Shown piece after piece: positions 1-14,389 of a DNA stretch of 64,000 nt (its first letter is position 1; every line of letters begins with the position of its first letter). The position numbers were made by a program, and so were the translations under genes. This DNA is from Xylanimonas allomyrinae (GTDB lineage Bacteria; Actinomycetota; Actinomycetes; Actinomycetales; Cellulomonadaceae), in contig NZ_CP035495.1 in the NCBI RefSeq assembly GCF_004135345.1, forward strand, positions 2,542,001-2,606,000. Direction: 5' to 3'. Under the pieces are notes generated by a model that saw nothing but the letters and a program-made list of their open reading frames with translations, did no database searches and had not been told where the DNA came from.

Positions 1-1200
1 GACGCGCAACGCTTCGGGCTCGGGCTCAGGTGCCGCAAGGGACGCGGCGGCAGGTTCGGGCTCGGGCTCGGGCTCGGGTTCGGGCTCGGGTTCGGGCTCG
101 GGCTCGGGCTCGGGTTCGGGTTCGGGCTCGGGTTCGGGCTCGGGTTCGGGCTCGGGCTGCGGCTCCGGCTCCGGCTGCGGCTCCGGTTCGGGCTCGGGCT
201 GCGGCTGCGGCTCCGGTTCGGGCTCGGGCTGCGGCTCGGGCTCCGGCTGCGGCTCGGGCTCGGGCTCCGGCTGCGGCTCCGGTTCGGGTTCGGGCGCAGG
301 CTGCGGCTCCGGCGTCGGCGGCTGCTCCTTGTCGGCAGCCGACGTCGGTGCGGCCTCCGGCTTCCCGGACCCCGCGAGCCAGCGTCCTGCGGCGTCGTCA
401 CCGAGAGCCATCGCCAGCAGGTGGCGGGCCATCGTGCGCTCCAGAGCGCGCAGGTCCGACACGATGCGCCGGCACCGCTCGCACGACTGCACGTGCTCAC
501 GCAGAGCCTTCGCAGCGGCCGGCTCCGGGCGCTCACCCTTGGCGAGCCGAGCCACCAGCTCGACCGACGTCCGGCACGCACCCAGGTTCGTCTCACCCTC
601 GAGCCGGGACTTGAGCCACGACGTACGCAACACGCTGCGCGCCTTCGCGAAGCGTGCGTCCAGCGACTCCACCTCGGTGCCCAGGTGCGTCGAGGCCTCC
701 GCCGACGACACCCCCTCGACGTCGTGGTACCAGATCGCCTCACGCACCAAGCCGGGCAGCGCCACGAAGAGCTTCTCGACCGGCGCACCACCGGGCCGGT
801 CGTCGCTCGCAGGCCGCTCCTTCGGCGAGCCGTCCGCACGCTGCAGCAGCGTGTACAGGAAGAGCCTCAGGTCATACCCCGCCGGGCCGTTCCCGCCGCG
901 CACCGCACGCCACAGCTGTGTCCCCACGGCATCGAGAGGCACTTCCCGCCCCTCCACGCCGGCGCTCAGCGCCGCCCAGGCGCGCCGGACCGCCGGCTGC
1001 GTCCGCTCCCACAGCCAGGCGAACGCGGTCTCGTCGCCTGAAGCGGCTCGCTGGACGAGCTCCGCGTCACCCGGTGCGCGAGGGAACCCTGCAGGCGCCT
1101 CAGCCACGGTCTCCGCCGTCATCTCGCGTTCCTCTCTCGCCGTGAGCAGCGCGCTCACCTTGTGACGGTCCTTGCCTGTTCGATCGGTCGTGCGCCGCAT
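1..1200 (-). CDS. Sigma-70-like protein with zinc-binding motif and Pro-Glu repeat tail (3' end outside window)
   Basis: Reading leftward, the N-terminal half looks like a compact ECF-type sigma factor: a region 2 helix ([20 protein letters not shown], residues about 45-64) and a region 4-like segment ([20 protein letters not shown], about 149-168). It is followed by a Hx3Cx2C motif (HVQSCERC, about 236-243) like those of zinc-containing anti-sigma and sigma-fused domains. From about residue 296 it becomes an almost pure Pro-Glu/Gln-Pro-Glu repeat that continues past base 1. The start at 1200 follows GGAGGAG at good spacing and lies 3 nt after the upstream stop codon, so coupling is likely; ATG 1122 is an alternative. 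Region 2 is divergent, so promoter recognition is unproven. It could be a sigma factor, a sigma-like regulator or a membrane-tethered derivative whose end is not seen. Confidence 0.7.
   Translation of the reverse strand, partial: MRRTTDRTGKDRHKVSALLTAREEREMTAETVAEAPAGFPRAPGDAELVQRAASGDETAFAWLWERTQPAVRRAWAALSAGVEGREVPLDAVGTQLWRAVRGGNGPAGYDLRLFLYTLLQRADGSPKERPASDDRPGGAPVEKLFVALPGLVREAIWYHDVEGVSSAEASTHLGTEVESLDARFAKARSVLRTSWLKSRLEGETNLGACRTSVELVARLAKGERPEPAAAKALREHVQSCERCRRIVSDLRALERTMARHLLAMALGDDAAGRWLAGSGKPEAAPTSAADKEQPPTPEPQPAPEPEPEPQPEPEPEPQPEPEPQPEPEPEPQPQPEPEPEPQPEPEPQPEPEPEPEPEPEPEPEPEPEPEPEPEPEPEPEPEPAAASLAAPEPEPEALRV
33..310 (-). repeat. Coding low-complexity Pro-Glu hexanucleotide repeat
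   Basis: Tandem cgggct/cgggtt units (on the plus strand) encode PEPEPE and PEPQPE on the minus strand, forming the tail of the sigma-like protein. Slippage in such a tract would change tail length in 2-residue steps. The next gene carries a similar coding tract at about 1760-1940. Confidence 0.8.
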
Positions 1201-1203
1201 CGA

Positions 1204-2690
<1,487 letters not shown>

Positions 2691-2915
2691 GTTGTGCGTC
2701 CTTGTCGAATTCGGGCGCTCGCGCGCCGCTCCCCCCGCCCCCGCATCTGCGGCAGGGGGGCGACTCCGGACTGAGTGTGGCCCGTCGGAACCGCGGACCG
2801 GCCGACGTGTCGCACGCAGGCCAAGCGGCGTCGCGGTCCGTCCCTTCGGCGCCCGTGCGCTGCACCCGGAAGCATGCCTGACCTGCGGTCCGGCGCCGTC
2901 TCCGGGCGTGAAGAA

Positions 2916-2952
2916 GGCTCGGGCCCCTCCCCGTGGGGAGGGGGCCCGAGCC
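2916..2952. terminator. Hairpin after the giant adhesin gene
   Basis: A GC-rich inverted repeat with arms 2916-2932 and 2935-2952 lies 41 bases past the adhesin stop. One arm has a 4-C run opposite a 5-G run; a fifth C would make the stem perfect, matching the run-contraction pattern seen in genes. No U tract follows. The rest of the 302-base gap (2691-2992) holds no other recognisable feature. Confidence 0.65.
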
Positions 2953-2992
2953 CGTTCAGACGGTCATCCGGACCTTCCGGTGACCGTGTGGG

Positions 2993-5900
2993 TCAGCGAA
3001 CTGCCCAGCGGCGCTTGCGGATCACCGTGGCCTCGCCGAGCACGCCCGGCAGGGTCGTCCCCGCCGGAGCCTGGCTCGGCGCGGGAGCGGACCCGCCGGC
3101 ACCACCGGTGCCGAACGACGGACCGCGGCCCGTGGTCCGCGAACCCGGCCAGGAGTCGGCGTCCCGGTAGTCCGGGATGCCGTCACCGTCGGTGTCGCCC
3201 TGGCCCTCGTTGGCGTCGGGAACCCCGTCGCCGTCCGAGTCGGTGTCCTGGTAGTCCGGGACTCCGTCGCCGTCGGTGTCACCCTGACCCTCGTTGGCGT
3301 CGGGGATGCCGTCGCCGTCCGAGTCGGGGTCCTGGTAGTTCGGCTTGCCGTCACCATCAGGGTCACCGGTGCCCTCGTTGGCGTCGGGGATGCCGTCGCC
3401 GTCCGAGTCGGTGTCCTGGTAGTTCGGCTTGCCGTCACCATCAGGGTCACCCGTGCCCTCGTCCGCGTCGGGGATCCCGTCGCCGTCCGAGTCGGTGTCC
3501 TGGTAGTTCGGCTTGCCGTCACCATCAGGGTCACCCGTGCCCTCGTCCGCGTCGGGGATCCCGTCGCCGTCCGAGTCGGTGTCCTGGTAGTTCGGGATGC
3601 CGTCACCATCAGGGTCACCCGTGCCCTCGTCCGCGTCGGGGATCCCGTCGCCGTCCGAGTCGGTGTCCTGGAAGTTCGGGATGCCGTCACCATCAGGGTC
3701 ACCCGTGCCCTCGTCCGCGTCGGGGATCCCGTCGCCGTCCGAGTCGGTGTCCCGGTAGTCCGGGATGCCGTCACCATCGGTGTCGCCATCACCCTCGATC
3801 ACGTCGGGGATGCCGTCACCATCGGTGTCCTGGGCGTCGTTGTCCTTGTAGTCCGGGATTCCGTCGCCGTCCTTGTCGCCAGTCCCTTCCTGCCGGTCGG
3901 GGATGCCGTCGCCGTCGGAGTCGGTGTCCTTGTAGTCCGGGATGCCGTCACCATCGGTGTCGCCGTTCCCTTCCTGCCGGTCGGGGATGCCGTCGCCGTC
4001 GGAGTCGGTGTCCAGGTAGTCCGGAACGCCGTCACCATCGGTGTCGCCGGTGCCCTCGACGCGGTCGGGGATGCCGTCGTTGTCCGAGTCGGTGTCCTGG
4101 AAGTTCGGGATGCCGTCGTTGTCGGCGTCACCCGAGCCCTCGGTCCGGTCCGGGATGCCGTCACCATCGGAGTCGGTGTCCAGGTAGTCCGGAACGCCGT
4201 CACCATCGGTGTCGCCATCACCCTCGATGCGGTCAGGGATGCCGTCACCATCGGAGTCGGTGTCCTGGTAGTCCGGAACGCCGTCACCATCGGTGTCGCC
4301 ATCACCCTCGTCGACATCCGGGATGCCGTCACCATCGGAGTCGGGATCCTGGTAGTCCGGGATACCGTCACCATCGGTGTCGCCATCACCCTCGTCGACA
4401 TCCGGGATGCCGTCACCATCGGAGTCGGGATCCTGGTAGTCCGGGATACCGTCACCATCGGTGTCGCCATCACCCTCGTCGACATCCGGGATGCCGTCAC
4501 CATCGGAGTCGGGGTCCTGGTAGTCCGGGATACCGTCACCATCGGTGTCGCCATCACCCTCGTCGACATCCGGGATGCCGTCACCGTCGGAGTCGTCGGT
4601 CGCGGCCCGCGTGGGGATCACGACCGAGGACGCCGCGGTGTTGACCGAGCGGCCCACGGCAGCGGGCGCCTGAAGCGTCGCCGTCGCGGTGTTGACGATC
4701 TGACCGGCCGCGAGATCCGCCTGGGTGACCTGGTAGGTCGCCGTGCAGGCGAGGTTCTCTCCCGGCGCGATCGCCTGGGTCGCCGGGCAATCGACCGCGG
4801 ACAGGCCCGCGAGCGGGTCGGAGACCTGCGGCCTCGTGAGGGTGACACCACCGGTGTTGTACAGCGTGAACACGTACGTCACCGTGTCGCCCACCCTGTT
4901 GGCCCGCGCGACGACGGTCGGCTGACCGTTGACGGTGCGGGTCACCTTGGCCGACTTCACCAGCTTGGCACCGACCGAGACGCCGCTCACCGTGACGCTG
5001 TCGTCGCTACGGTTCGAGGTGACCTTGGTCACCGTCACACCGTCTGCGGCGTGGGCGTCGCCGGTCACGACGGCCGCGACCGTCACCGTGCCGTTGTCGA
5101 GGTCGACCTGCGTGACGTCGTAGATCGCCGAGCAGGTGACCGCCGCGCCGGGAGCGAGCTCCCACGACGGGCACGCGATGTCGGACAGGCCGTCCGCGTG
5201 ACCGAGCGGGAACGACGGGGCGATGGTCAGACCGCTCACCGTCTCGTCGCCGGTGTTCGTCACCGTGAAGGTGACCTTCACCGTGTCGTACACCGAGTCG
5301 ATGCTCGCAGCCGTCGCGCCGTTGGCGTCCTTGGCCACCGCGTCCACGGTCACGTGCAAGCCGGGGTGACCCGCCTCGCCCAGGACCAACGCGGTCGCCT
5401 TGTCGGACACGTTGCCAGCGGCGTCCGTTGCGGTCGCGGAGACCTCCTCGCCCGGCGTGAGAGCCCGGTTCGGGGTGATCGACCACTCACCGTCCTCGTC
5501 GGCCGTGACCGTGCCGAGAACCTTGCCCGTGGCGTCCTTGAGGACGACCTTCGAACCAGGCTCGGCCGTCCCACGGACCACGCTGCCGTTGCCGGGGTTC
5601 ACCACCGGGGCATCGGGAGCGAGGCTGTCCGTCGTGACGGTCGTCGCCGGGGAGGTGTTGCCTGCCTTGTCCGTCGCCGTCACGTCCAGAACGGTGTCGT
5701 TCGGGGCATCGGGGTCGACGTCGCAGGTGAACTTGCCGGCAGTGTTGACCTTCGCGGTGCACAGCACCTCTCCGGTCCCACGGTCGGTCACCGTCACGGT
5801 CGAGCCAGGCTCAGCCGTGCCCGTGACCTTGTCACCCTGGGTGGGTGCCACCGTCGGCGCGGCCGGCGCCGAGGCGTCGACTGTCACATCGGTGGCCGGG

Positions 5901-8900
5901 GACTCGTTGCCGGCCGGGTCGGTCGCCGTCACCTCGACGGTGGCGCCGTCCTCGATGGCCGGGTTCGGCGTGCAGGTGAACGTACCCTGCGCGTCGGCCG
6001 TCGCCTTGCACAGCAGGTCGCCGGTCGACGGGTCGGTCACCGTCACGGTCGAGCCAGGCTCGGCCTTGCCCGTGACCTTCTCGCCGTTGCTCGGGTCGAC
6101 GACCGGTGCCGCGGGGGCCGTGGAGTCCACGGTCACCTCGGTCGGGCGCGACTCGTTGCCGGCCGGGTCGGTGGCCGTCACCTCGACGGTCACCCCGTCG
6201 GCGATCGGCTCGTCCGGCGTGCAGGTGAACCTGCCCGTCGTCGCGTTGGCCTTCGCCGTGCACAGCACGTCGCCGGTCTCAGGGTCCGTCACCGTCACGG
6301 TCGAGCCAGGCTCGGCCTTGCCGGTGAACGAGGCCCCGTCGCTCGGGTTGACCTGCGGCTTGCCCGGCGCCTTGGAGTCCGTGGTGAACTCCGTCGGGTC
6401 CGAGACGTTGCCCGCGGGATCGGTCGCCGTTGCCTCGAGCTGCGTCCCGTTCGGGACGGCAGGGTTGATGGCGCAGGAGAACTTGCCCGCAGAGGTCGCC
6501 GTCGCCGTGCACAGCACGTCGCCGGTCTCCGGGTCGGTGACCGTCACGGTCGAGCCGGCCTCGGCCGACCCCGTCACCTTGTCACCCTTCGACGGGTTGA
6601 CCACCGGGGCGTCCGGAGCCGTCGCGTCGATCACCTTCGTGGTCTCGCCCGACTCGTTCCCGGTCTTGTCCGTCTCGGTGACCGTGATCTCGTCGCCGTC
6701 CTCCGGCGTCGGCTGCGGCGTGCACGACCAGGTCTTGTCGGCCTGGACCGTCGCGGTGCAGAGGGTCGTGCCCTCGTCGTCCGTGACGGTGATCTTGTCG
6801 CCCGGCGTCTCGCCGGTGCCACCCACGTTCGACCCGTTCGACGGGTCCACCACCGGGGAGCCCGGAGCCGAACCGTCGACGGTCACCTCGGTCGGGTTCG
6901 ACACGTTGCCCGCCGGGTCGGTGGCCGTCACGTCGACGGTCGTCCCGTCGGCGATCGGGTCCTCCGGCGTGCAGGTGAAGTTGCCCCGCGAGTCGGCCTT
7001 CGCCGTGCACAGCACGACGTCGGTCTCCGGGTCGGTCACCTTCACGGTCGAGTCGGGCTCGGCCACGCCGGTCACCTTGTCACCGTTGGTCGGGTCGACC
7101 TTGGGCGCCTTCGGCGCCGTGGCGTCGACCGTCACCGTGGTCGAGTCCGACACGTTCCCCGTGGGGTCCGTCTCGGTCACGGTGAGCTCCGCGCCGTCAC
7201 CCGGGGTCGGGAGCGGCGTGCAGGACCAGGTGCCGTCGGCCTTGACCTTGGCGGTGCACAGCGTGGTGTCGTCCGACTTCACCGTGATGGTGTCGCCAGG
7301 AGTCTCACCGGTGCCCGTGACGGTCTTGCCGTTCGTCGGGTTCACCTCCGGGGCCGCCGGCGCCGAGGCGTCGATGGTCACGTCGGTGGCCGGGGACTTG
7401 TTGCCGGCCGGGTCGGTCGCCGTCACCTCGACGGTGGCGCCGTCCTCGATGGCCGGGTCAGGCTCACAGGTGAACTTGCCCTGTGCGTCGGCCTTCGCCG
7501 TGCACAGCACGTCGCCGGTCTCCGGGTCGGTCACCTTCACGGTCGAGTTGGGCTCGGCCGAACCGGTCACCTCGCCACCGTTCGACGGGTCGACCACCGG
7601 GGCCTTGGGGGCCGCGGAGTCCACGGTCACCTCGGTCGGTGCCGACTCGTTCCCGGCAGCGTCCTTCGCCGTCACCTCGACGGTGGCCCCGTCGGCGATC
7701 GGCTCGTCCGGCGTGCAGGTGAACTTGCCCGTCGTCGCGTTGGCCTTCGCCGTGCACAGCTCCGCACCCGTCGCCGGGTCGGTCACCGTCACGGTCGAGC
7801 CAGGCTCGGCCTTGCCCGTGACCTTGGAGCCGTCGGTCGGGTCGACCACCGGCTTGCCGGGCGCCTTGGCGTCCACCGTCACCTGCGTGGCAGGCGAGGT
7901 GTTGCCGCTGGCGTCGGACTCCGTCACGGACAGCGTGGTGCCGTCCGTGGGCGTCGGCGACGGGTTGCAGCCCCACGTTCCGTCGGACTTGACCTTGGCG
8001 GTGCACAGCACCGAGTCGCCCGACATCACCGTGATGGTGTCGCCCGCGGTCTCGCCGGTACCCGTGACGGTCTTGCCGTTCGTCGGGTTGACCGCCGGAG
8101 CCGCCGGAGCCGCCGTGTCCACGGTCACCTCGGTGGCCGGGGACTCGTTGCCCGTCGGGTCGGTCGCCGTGACCTCGAGGTTCGTGCCGTCCTCCGTGAC
8201 GTCGGGCACCAGGTCACACGTGAACCTGCCCGTCGTCGCGTCGGCCTTCGCCGTGCACAGCACGTCGCCGGTCTCCGGGTCGGTCACCTTCACGGTCGAG
8301 TTGGGCTCGGCCGAACCGGTCACCTCGCCACCGTTCGACGGGTCGACGACCGGGGCCTTGGGGGCCGCGGAGTCCACGGTCACCTCGGTCGGTGCCGACT
8401 CGTTCCCGGCAGCGTCCTTCGCCGTCACCTCGACGGTCGTCCCGTCGGCGATCGGCTCGTCCGGCGTGCAGGTGAACTTGCCCGTCAGGTCGGCCTTGAC
8501 GGTGCACAGCTCCGCACCCGTCGCCGGGTCGGTCACCGTCACGGTCGAGCCAGGCTCGGCCTTGCCCGTGACCTTGGAGCCGTCGGTCGGGTCGACCACC
8601 GGCTTGCCGGGCACCTTGGCGTCCACCGTCACCTGCGTGGCAGGCGACTCGTTGCCCGTCGGGTCCGTCTCCGTGACCGACAGCTTGGTGCCGTCAGCGG
8701 GAGCGGGGGCCGGCGTGCAGGACCACGAACCGTCGGACTGGACCTTGGCGGTGCACAGCACCGAGTCGCCCGACTTCACCGTGATGGTGTCGCCCGCAGT
8801 CTCACCGGTACCCGTGACGGTCTTGCCGTTCGTCGGGTTCACCACCGGCGCCGAAGGCGCGGTGGCATCGGTGAAGCTGATCGTCACCGACTTCGACGGA

Positions 8901-11900
8901 ACGGCGGCGCCGTTCAGCCGGAACGAGACGACACCCGTGCCCTCCACCAGCGAGCCAACCGTGGCGGTGTAGGTGCCGTCACCGTTGTCCGTGGTGCTCG
9001 AGACCGAGCCCTCGCCGTCGACGACGTAGATCTCCACGTCGCCGCCCGACGTCGTCAGGGCGTGCCCCTGAGCGTCGCGAAGACGGACCGTGACGGTCGA
9101 CTTCGCAGTCCCGCCCGCGCGCACCGAGGTCGGCGCGGCGGTCAGGTCGGACATCGACCCCACAGGAGCGCCCGTCACGAAGACGACGTCCTGCTCCTGG
9201 CCGATCTGCGAGGTGCCGGTCTTGGCCGTCACCGGGTACGACGGGTCCGCCGTCGTGTTGGGCGTGGTCGAGGTGATCAGCGCCGTGTAGGTGCCCGGGT
9301 GTGCCGGGTCCTCGACGACCTGACCGATCTTGACGACGTTTCCGGCGCTCGAAGAGACCGAGAGCTGGCTGGCGACGCCGGACACCGGGTTGCCGCTGCC
9401 GTCCTTCGCCACGATCGTCGCGGTCCACGACGCCCGGCCGTCTGCGACGACAGTCGCGGAACCGTCGGTCGTCGCGACCGAGAAGGTCGACTTCGACGCG
9501 TCGACGTTCCCGGCGACGAACTCCAGGGTGGAGTCGGCACCGACCTGGGTCGAGCCCAGGTAGGCACCCACGCCCGCGTAGCTGCCGGCGGCCTTCGAGG
9601 TGAAGGTGACCGTCGCCTTGCCCTTGTCGTCCGTGACGACCGTGACCGTCCCGGCTCCTGCGTCACGCGTGAGCGTGCGGCTGGACGAGTCCGTGACCGT
9701 GACCTCCGCCGGGACCTTGATGGTCACGGTGGTGTACGGCACCGGGTTCGACGTCGCGTCGTTGGCCTGGAACGTGCCCGTGTAGGCCTCGATTCCGTCA
9801 GCCTTCTTCGGGCCCGCGCCGGTGACCTGCCACGTCGACTTCGTCGCGTCGGCGGCGCCGACGGCGAAGAGCGCGTCCGTCGCACCCGCGGCACCCGTCA
9901 GGTTGCCCGCGGCGACGCGAGCGGTGACCGCGTACCTTCCGGCCGTCGCCGAGGCGATCGGAGCGGTGGCCACGCCGTTGGCGTCGGTCTGGACGTCGAT
10001 CGCCTGCGCACCGTTGGAGAAGTGCGCCGGGCTCACGACGTTGAACGTGACGCGCTCACCGGAGACCGGGTTGCCGCTCGCGTCCTTGATCGTCGCCGTC
10101 ACCGTGTGCGTCGCCGTGTCGTCGGCGGCGACCTGACCCGAGCTCACCGAGTAGCCCGAGGTCTGGACCGAGACCGGACCCGAGACGAACTCGTACGACA
10201 GGCTCGCAGGGTTGATCTGCTTGTCGTCGCCACCCACCGTCACGAAGGCCGAGCCGGTGTACTGGCCCTTCTTGGTCGAGGTCAGCTCGACGGTGTACAC
10301 ACCGGGCTGACCGCTGACGGCCACCGGCGCGCTCGCCTTGACATCCGACGACGACGGCGTGACCTTGACCGCACCCGCGACCGGGTTCCCGTTGGCGTCC
10401 ACCAGGTGGATCGTCGCGGTCACCGAGTCCTTTCCGTCAGCGGTCGCCGGCGAACCCGCCAGCTCCCACTTCGTGCCCGAGTTGGTCACGTCGGGGTCGG
10501 TGCCGACGAACACGAGGTTCGTCTCGGAGTCGACCTGGCTGCCGCCCAGTGCCGCGCTCACCGGGTAGCCCGGCGACGCGTTGGCCTTGAGCGTCACGAA
10601 GGACACCGTGACGGTGCCGTCGCTCCCCGTGGTGACCGTCACGGTCCCGCCGCTGTTGGCGAGCAGGTGGTCGCCCGCGTCACGGGTCTGGACATCGCTC
10701 GGGACGCGGATCGTGACCGAGGTTCCCGGCACGAGGTTGCCCTTGGCGTCCTTCGCCGTGAACTTCCCGGTGTACGCGTCCTTGCCGTCGGCCTTCTTCG
10801 GGGCCGATCCCGTGACCACCCAGTCGGAGTTGGCCGCAACCGCGACGCCCTCCTTGTACGTGGCGGTGTTGAGCGGGTTGTTCGACCCGTCCTTGACGAT
10901 CGGGACGGACGTCCCGCCGATGGTCGCGGTCACCGCGTAGGTGCCGGCGGTGTCCGAGGACACCGTGGCCTTCGCGATGCCGTTCGCGTCGGTCGTGACC
11001 TGGCAGGTGGTGCCAGAGCACGAACCGGTGAAGTGCAGGCCGGTCGCGGCGGTGAGCTGAACGGTCTCACCGGCCTTGGCCGCGTTGCCGTTGGCGTCCT
11101 TGACGGTCACCGTCACGTCGTGCGTGCCGCCAACCTCGACGGCACCCGTCGTGACCTGGATCGTCGACTGCGCGGCCGAAGCGGGGCCCGCCTCGAAGAC
11201 CACGTTCTGCGGCGAGGTGCTGACGGTCTTGAAGGTGCCGTTCGACATCACCTGGACCGAGACCGGGTACGTGCCGGACTTGGTCGACTTCAGGGTCGCC
11301 GTGTAGGTGCCAGGCGTGCTCGACTGCGTGACGGTGGAAACCTGCACGGCAGAGTCGGTGTCGATCCTGAACGACGCCGCGGGGAGGTCCTTGACAGGAA
11401 GATCCCCGGAGTCGCGCAGTGTGATCTGCACCGTCGCCGTGTCCTGGCCGTCGGCAGTCGCGGGCGAGTCCAGCAGGACCCACTTGGTGTTCGGGTTGTT
11501 CGTGTCCGGTTCGGTGGACTCGAACTGGAGGATCTCGGCGTCGCCGACGCGATCGGCCGAGTTCACGAACGCACCGACGGAGTAGCTGCCGCCGGCCGTC
11601 GTGGTGTAGGTGATGACGACCTTGCCGTCAGCGCCGGCGGTCACCGTCTGGCCGTCGGTCACGGCCGAGCCGTTGACCTTGGCCGTCAGCCCCGCGGGCA
11701 CGGTCAGCTTGACGGGTGCGCTGGGCACCGCCACACCGTGCGCGTCGTTGACGGTCACGGTGCCGGTGTACGCGTCCTTGCCCGAGGCAGGAAGCTTCGT
11801 GGTCGCGTTGTCCGGGGTGATGACGAAGGTCGACTTCGCCGCGGACGGTGCTCCCACCGTGAAGGTCGCCGTGTCGTTCAGCAGCTTGCTGACGGCGTTC

Positions 11901-14389
11901 GCGCCGATGCTGGCAGTGATCGTGAAGGAACCCGGCTTGTCGGAGACGACAGCAGCCGTCCCGCGACCGTTCGCATCGGTCTGCACCGTCGCGCTCGGGG
12001 CCGTGGTGCCGTCGGCGAGCTTGATGAGCGCACCGTTCGGAGCCGTCAGGGTGACCTGACCGGGCACCGGGTGGCCGCTCGCATCCGCCGTCGTGACGGT
12101 CACCGGCACGCCCGCGGCCACGTCCGTGGTCACCGCGGTGGGCGAGACGTCGAAGGACGAGTGGGCGGCGTCTGCCGCACCGGCGGTGAAGCTCACCGTC
12201 TTCGCGGGCAGGATCTCCGCCGGGGAGCCGCGCACCGTGACGACGGCCTTGACGGCGCCGTTGACGACGACCTTGGACGACTTCATCTTGATCGTGTAGG
12301 TGCCGTCGCCGTTGTCGACGGTCGGGGAGACCGACGTGACGTCGGAAGGAACCTGGAGCGCGACCGTCGCACCCGGGACAGCGTGCTCCTGGGTGTCCTT
12401 GACCGTCACGGTCGCGGTGATCTCCTCGGTGCCGTCGGCGGCCGCCGAGACCTTGTCGACCACCCAGGACGACTTGGTCACGTCAGGGTCGCTCACCGTG
12501 AACGACACCGTCTTGTCGATGCCGACCTTGGTGGGCGTGCCGCTCATGTCGAGGAAGGCCTGCACCGTCCCGTTCGTGATGACGTCGTTCGACGTCAGCT
12601 TGAACGTGTACGAGCCGCCGCCGGCGTCCACCGGACCCGTGACGCTCACGCCCGCAGGAACCTTGAGCGAGACGGAGTCAGCGAGGCCCGCGATCCCACC
12701 GTTGGCGTCCTGGACCAGCACGGTCGCGGTCACCGCGTCCGTACCGTTGGCGATCGCCGTCGTCTTGTCGAGCGTGAGCGTCGACTTCGACGGGTCGGGC
12801 GAAGCGATCCGGAACGTGGTGCTCGCCGGGTCGGACGTCATGTAGAAGCCCGAGTCCCGTTCCGTCTGCTCGGCCGTCAGGACGTACGTCCCCGCGGCCA
12901 GGGCAGGCGTCAGGTCCCACGACCACTTGCCGTCGGCGCCGACGATGACGCTCGCGTCAGCGCCGTAGCCGTTGAGCAGGATCGTGTTGCCGTTCTTGAT
13001 GGTGATCGAGTCGCCGGGGACACCGGTGCCGGAGATCGTGGGCGTCGTGTCCGCAACCGTCGACTGGCTCGCGGGCGACGTGATGGTCGGCGCAGCCGGA
13101 CGCTGGAGGTCGAACTTGTAGAACTGCGTGGCCAGGACCTGTGCCTGGTCGACCGCACCGGCAGCCGCAGCCGCGTCCGGGTAGGACGGGCAGGGGCGGT
13201 TCGCCTGGGTCGAGGTCACGGTGGCGGGGTCGTGCGCCTCGGGCCACACCAACAGCTTGTAGTAGCCGGTGTCAGACGGGTCGTCCGCAGCCTTGACCTG
13301 GTTGAAGTCGATCGATCCGTCAGCCTTCATCGCCCCGTTCGGGGTGAGACCGGGCTGCCCGTGGTTGACGAACCCGCTCGGCTGCATGCCGTAGCCGGTC
13401 TGCGTGGCGTTGACCACGCGGTAGGCGGCGCTTCCGAGCTGGTTCGGGGTGATGCCCGTGACGTGCACCGGAGCGGTGTTGATCGCCGTGATCGGTGAGT
13501 TGTCCTGATACACCCACTCGTACCAGAACGAGTCGCTGACCGAGCAGTTCGGTCCCGACAGGGTGCCGTTGGCCGGGTTGAATGCGGGGTTCTTGATCTC
13601 GACGCCGTAGGTGTTCGGCCCGAGGATGCCGGCCCCGGGGTTGCCCCCGATGCCGCCGAAGTTGATCCCGTAGTCAAGCGTCGTGCCCCAGTTCACCTGG
13701 CTCGACGGGTTCAGCGCGTACGAGCCGTCGAACGGGGTCGGGATGACCGGCCCGCTGACGTTCTCAGCCCTCGGGGTCGACGAGAAGTACGTCGTCGGGA
13801 CGTTGTAGGACGTCGGCGTGCTGGACGCCTGGCCGTTGTTCCACAGCGTGAAGCGCAGGCCCAGCGGCCCCTGCACGCCGCCCGGGTCGGAGTAGTCGTA
13901 CATCGACGGCGCACCCATGTCGCCCTCGAGCGACATCACCAGGTAGTCGTACGCACCCGACTTGATGACCTTGTGGACGGTCCACGCCTGGCCCGTGTTC
14001 TGCGCCTCGAGCTGTGCCCCCTGAGCGCCTCCGGACAAGGTGTTGATGTACACCATGTCCATGTTGGGCGTCGGGCCACCCTGGAAGGCGAACTCCACAC
14101 GCAGGTGGGTCGTGTTCCAGTCGCTGGTTCCGCCCGGGTTGGCGTTGAGGTTGACCGAGTCCGCCGGAACCTGAAGGACCAGGTCGATGCGAATCTCGTC
14201 GTCCTGCTGGTCGACGAGTGTATTGGCCAGCAGCGTCTGCACCTGTGGTGCATTCGTCGCCGCCGACGCGGTGGTGGGGGTTACCCCGACGAGGAACGAG
14301 GCTGTGATGACGGCCGCAGCCGACACCAGCCCCGTTATCCGTCGAGGCACCGGCGTTCGCCCGCCGGCGCGTTGACGAGAGGTTCTCAC
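2993..14389 (-). CDS. Giant secreted modular adhesin-like protein (3,798 aa)
   Basis: GTG 14389 is chosen because AAGGAG precedes it and a signal peptide (residues 1-44, ending [10 protein letters not shown]) follows directly; the open frame extends upstream without one. Order of parts: a non-repetitive N-terminal domain (about 45-430), one Ig-like unit (about 431-527), 12 invasin/Big_1-like repeats (about 528-1840; typical phrase [15 protein letters not shown]), 14 Ig-like repeats with motif VVDPSNGxxVTG (about 1841-3000), two DUF11-like domains (about 3000-3260), 17 thrombospondin type-3 calcium-binding units (DSDGDGIPD; about 3261-3742), and a 56-residue tail ending in KRRWAVR. There is no LPXTG signal, SLH domain or terminal membrane helix, so how it is held at the surface is unclear. 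Proteins built this way usually act in adhesion or surface architecture. The frame is intact over 11.4 kb. Confidence 0.9.
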   Translation of the reverse strand: MRTSRQRAGGRTPVPRRITGLVSAAAVITASFLVGVTPTTASAATNAPQVQTLLANTLVDQQDDEIRIDLVLQVPADSVNLNANPGGTSDWNTTHLRVEFAFQGGPTPNMDMVYINTLSGGAQGAQLEAQNTGQAWTVHKVIKSGAYDYLVMSLEGDMGAPSMYDYSDPGGVQGPLGLRFTLWNNGQASSTPTSYNVPTTYFSSTPRAENVSGPVIPTPFDGSYALNPSSQVNWGTTLDYGINFGGIGGNPGAGILGPNTYGVEIKNPAFNPANGTLSGPNCSVSDSFWYEWVYQDNSPITAINTAPVHVTGITPNQLGSAAYRVVNATQTGYGMQPSGFVNHGQPGLTPNGAMKADGSIDFNQVKAADDPSDTGYYKLLVWPEAHDPATVTSTQANRPCPSYPDAAAAAGAVDQAQVLATQFYKFDLQRPAAPTITSPASQSTVADTTPTISGTGVPGDSITIKNGNTILLNGYGADASVIVGADGKWSWDLTPALAAGTYVLTAEQTERDSGFYMTSDPASTTFRIASPDPSKSTLTLDKTTAIANGTDAVTATVLVQDANGGIAGLADSVSLKVPAGVSVTGPVDAGGGSYTFKLTSNDVITNGTVQAFLDMSGTPTKVGIDKTVSFTVSDPDVTKSSWVVDKVSAAADGTEEITATVTVKDTQEHAVPGATVALQVPSDVTSVSPTVDNGDGTYTIKMKSSKVVVNGAVKAVVTVRGSPAEILPAKTVSFTAGAADAAHSSFDVSPTAVTTDVAAGVPVTVTTADASGHPVPGQVTLTAPNGALIKLADGTTAPSATVQTDANGRGTAAVVSDKPGSFTITASIGANAVSKLLNDTATFTVGAPSAAKSTFVITPDNATTKLPASGKDAYTGTVTVNDAHGVAVPSAPVKLTVPAGLTAKVNGSAVTDGQTVTAGADGKVVITYTTTAGGSYSVGAFVNSADRVGDAEILQFESTEPDTNNPNTKWVLLDSPATADGQDTATVQITLRDSGDLPVKDLPAASFRIDTDSAVQVSTVTQSSTPGTYTATLKSTKSGTYPVSVQVMSNGTFKTVSTSPQNVVFEAGPASAAQSTIQVTTGAVEVGGTHDVTVTVKDANGNAAKAGETVQLTAATGLHFTGSCSGTTCQVTTDANGIAKATVSSDTAGTYAVTATIGGTSVPIVKDGSNNPLNTATYKEGVAVAANSDWVVTGSAPKKADGKDAYTGKFTAKDAKGNLVPGTSVTIRVPSDVQTRDAGDHLLANSGGTVTVTTGSDGTVTVSFVTLKANASPGYPVSAALGGSQVDSETNLVFVGTDPDVTNSGTKWELAGSPATADGKDSVTATIHLVDANGNPVAGAVKVTPSSSDVKASAPVAVSGQPGVYTVELTSTKKGQYTGSAFVTVGGDDKQINPASLSYEFVSGPVSVQTSGYSVSSGQVAADDTATHTVTATIKDASGNPVSGERVTFNVVSPAHFSNGAQAIDVQTDANGVATAPIASATAGRYAVTARVAAGNLTGAAGATDALFAVGAADATKSTWQVTGAGPKKADGIEAYTGTFQANDATSNPVPYTTVTIKVPAEVTVTDSSSRTLTRDAGAGTVTVVTDDKGKATVTFTSKAAGSYAGVGAYLGSTQVGADSTLEFVAGNVDASKSTFSVATTDGSATVVADGRASWTATIVAKDGSGNPVSGVASQLSVSSSAGNVVKIGQVVEDPAHPGTYTALITSTTPNTTADPSYPVTAKTGTSQIGQEQDVVFVTGAPVGSMSDLTAAPTSVRAGGTAKSTVTVRLRDAQGHALTTSGGDVEIYVVDGEGSVSSTTDNGDGTYTATVGSLVEGTGVVSFRLNGAAVPSKSVTISFTDATAPSAPVVNPTNGKTVTGTGETAGDTITVKSGDSVLCTAKVQSDGSWSCTPAPAPADGTKLSVTETDPTGNESPATQVTVDAKVPGKPVVDPTDGSKVTGKAEPGSTVTVTDPATGAELCTVKADLTGKFTCTPDEPIADGTTVEVTAKDAAGNESAPTEVTVDSAAPKAPVVDPSNGGEVTGSAEPNSTVKVTDPETGDVLCTAKADATTGRFTCDLVPDVTEDGTNLEVTATDPTGNESPATEVTVDTAAPAAPAVNPTNGKTVTGTGETAGDTITVMSGDSVLCTAKVKSDGTWGCNPSPTPTDGTTLSVTESDASGNTSPATQVTVDAKAPGKPVVDPTDGSKVTGKAEPGSTVTVTDPATGAELCTAKANATTGKFTCTPDEPIADGATVEVTAKDAAGNESAPTEVTVDSAAPKAPVVDPSNGGEVTGSAEPNSTVKVTDPETGDVLCTAKADAQGKFTCEPDPAIEDGATVEVTATDPAGNKSPATDVTIDASAPAAPEVNPTNGKTVTGTGETPGDTITVKSDDTTLCTAKVKADGTWSCTPLPTPGDGAELTVTETDPTGNVSDSTTVTVDATAPKAPKVDPTNGDKVTGVAEPDSTVKVTDPETDVVLCTAKADSRGNFTCTPEDPIADGTTVDVTATDPAGNVSNPTEVTVDGSAPGSPVVDPSNGSNVGGTGETPGDKITVTDDEGTTLCTATVQADKTWSCTPQPTPEDGDEITVTETDKTGNESGETTKVIDATAPDAPVVNPSKGDKVTGSAEAGSTVTVTDPETGDVLCTATATSAGKFSCAINPAVPNGTQLEATATDPAGNVSDPTEFTTDSKAPGKPQVNPSDGASFTGKAEPGSTVTVTDPETGDVLCTAKANATTGRFTCTPDEPIADGVTVEVTATDPAGNESRPTEVTVDSTAPAAPVVDPSNGEKVTGKAEPGSTVTVTDPSTGDLLCKATADAQGTFTCTPNPAIEDGATVEVTATDPAGNESPATDVTVDASAPAAPTVAPTQGDKVTGTAEPGSTVTVTDRGTGEVLCTAKVNTAGKFTCDVDPDAPNDTVLDVTATDKAGNTSPATTVTTDSLAPDAPVVNPGNGSVVRGTAEPGSKVVLKDATGKVLGTVTADEDGEWSITPNRALTPGEEVSATATDAAGNVSDKATALVLGEAGHPGLHVTVDAVAKDANGATAASIDSVYDTVKVTFTVTNTGDETVSGLTIAPSFPLGHADGLSDIACPSWELAPGAAVTCSAIYDVTQVDLDNGTVTVAAVVTGDAHAADGVTVTKVTSNRSDDSVTVSGVSVGAKLVKSAKVTRTVNGQPTVVARANRVGDTVTYVFTLYNTGGVTLTRPQVSDPLAGLSAVDCPATQAIAPGENLACTATYQVTQADLAAGQIVNTATATLQAPAAVGRSVNTAASSVVIPTRAATDDSDGDGIPDVDEGDGDTDGDGIPDYQDPDSDGDGIPDVDEGDGDTDGDGIPDYQDPDSDGDGIPDVDEGDGDTDGDGIPDYQDPDSDGDGIPDVDEGDGDTDGDGVPDYQDTDSDGDGIPDRIEGDGDTDGDGVPDYLDTDSDGDGIPDRTEGSGDADNDGIPNFQDTDSDNDGIPDRVEGTGDTDGDGVPDYLDTDSDGDGIPDRQEGNGDTDGDGIPDYKDTDSDGDGIPDRQEGTGDKDGDGIPDYKDNDAQDTDGDGIPDVIEGDGDTDGDGIPDYRDTDSDGDGIPDADEGTGDPDGDGIPNFQDTDSDGDGIPDADEGTGDPDGDGIPNYQDTDSDGDGIPDADEGTGDPDGDGKPNYQDTDSDGDGIPDADEGTGDPDGDGKPNYQDTDSDGDGIPDANEGTGDPDGDGKPNYQDPDSDGDGIPDANEGQGDTDGDGVPDYQDTDSDGDGVPDANEGQGDTDGDGIPDYRDADSWPGSRTTGRGPSFGTGGAGGSAPAPSQAPAGTTLPGVLGEATVIRKRRWAVR
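3163..4608 (-). repeat. Tandem array of 17 thrombospondin type-3 units (84-bp period)
   Basis: Each unit encodes about 28 residues with pattern [20 protein letters not shown], rich in Asp-x-Asp-x-Asp-Gly calcium ligands. Copies at about 4270-4600 are almost identical at the DNA level, while later copies vary at the residues after IPD (DVDEG, DRxEG, DADEG, DANEG), which suggests block duplication. Confidence 0.9.
5385..8866 (-). repeat. Fourteen Ig-like repeats, each with a paired cysteine motif
   Basis: Units of about 80-85 residues start with PVVxPxxGxxVTG and contain LCTAKx(7-9)FTCxP or a close variant, so two cysteines lie about 12-14 residues apart. The last unit, around 5430-5620, has GTV and SIT where the others have CTA and SCT, so both cysteines are lost together. 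Confidence 0.85.

Noticed and set aside
3163-4608. Regular repeats resembling a CRISPR array
   Set aside because: The 84-bp units are contiguous, have no unique spacers and encode calcium-binding thrombospondin repeats in frame.
5051-13498. Very long open frames on the plus strand opposite the giant adhesin gene
   Set aside because: They are antisense mirrors of GC-rich repeats, full of Arg/Val/Gly low complexity, with no domains or start signals.
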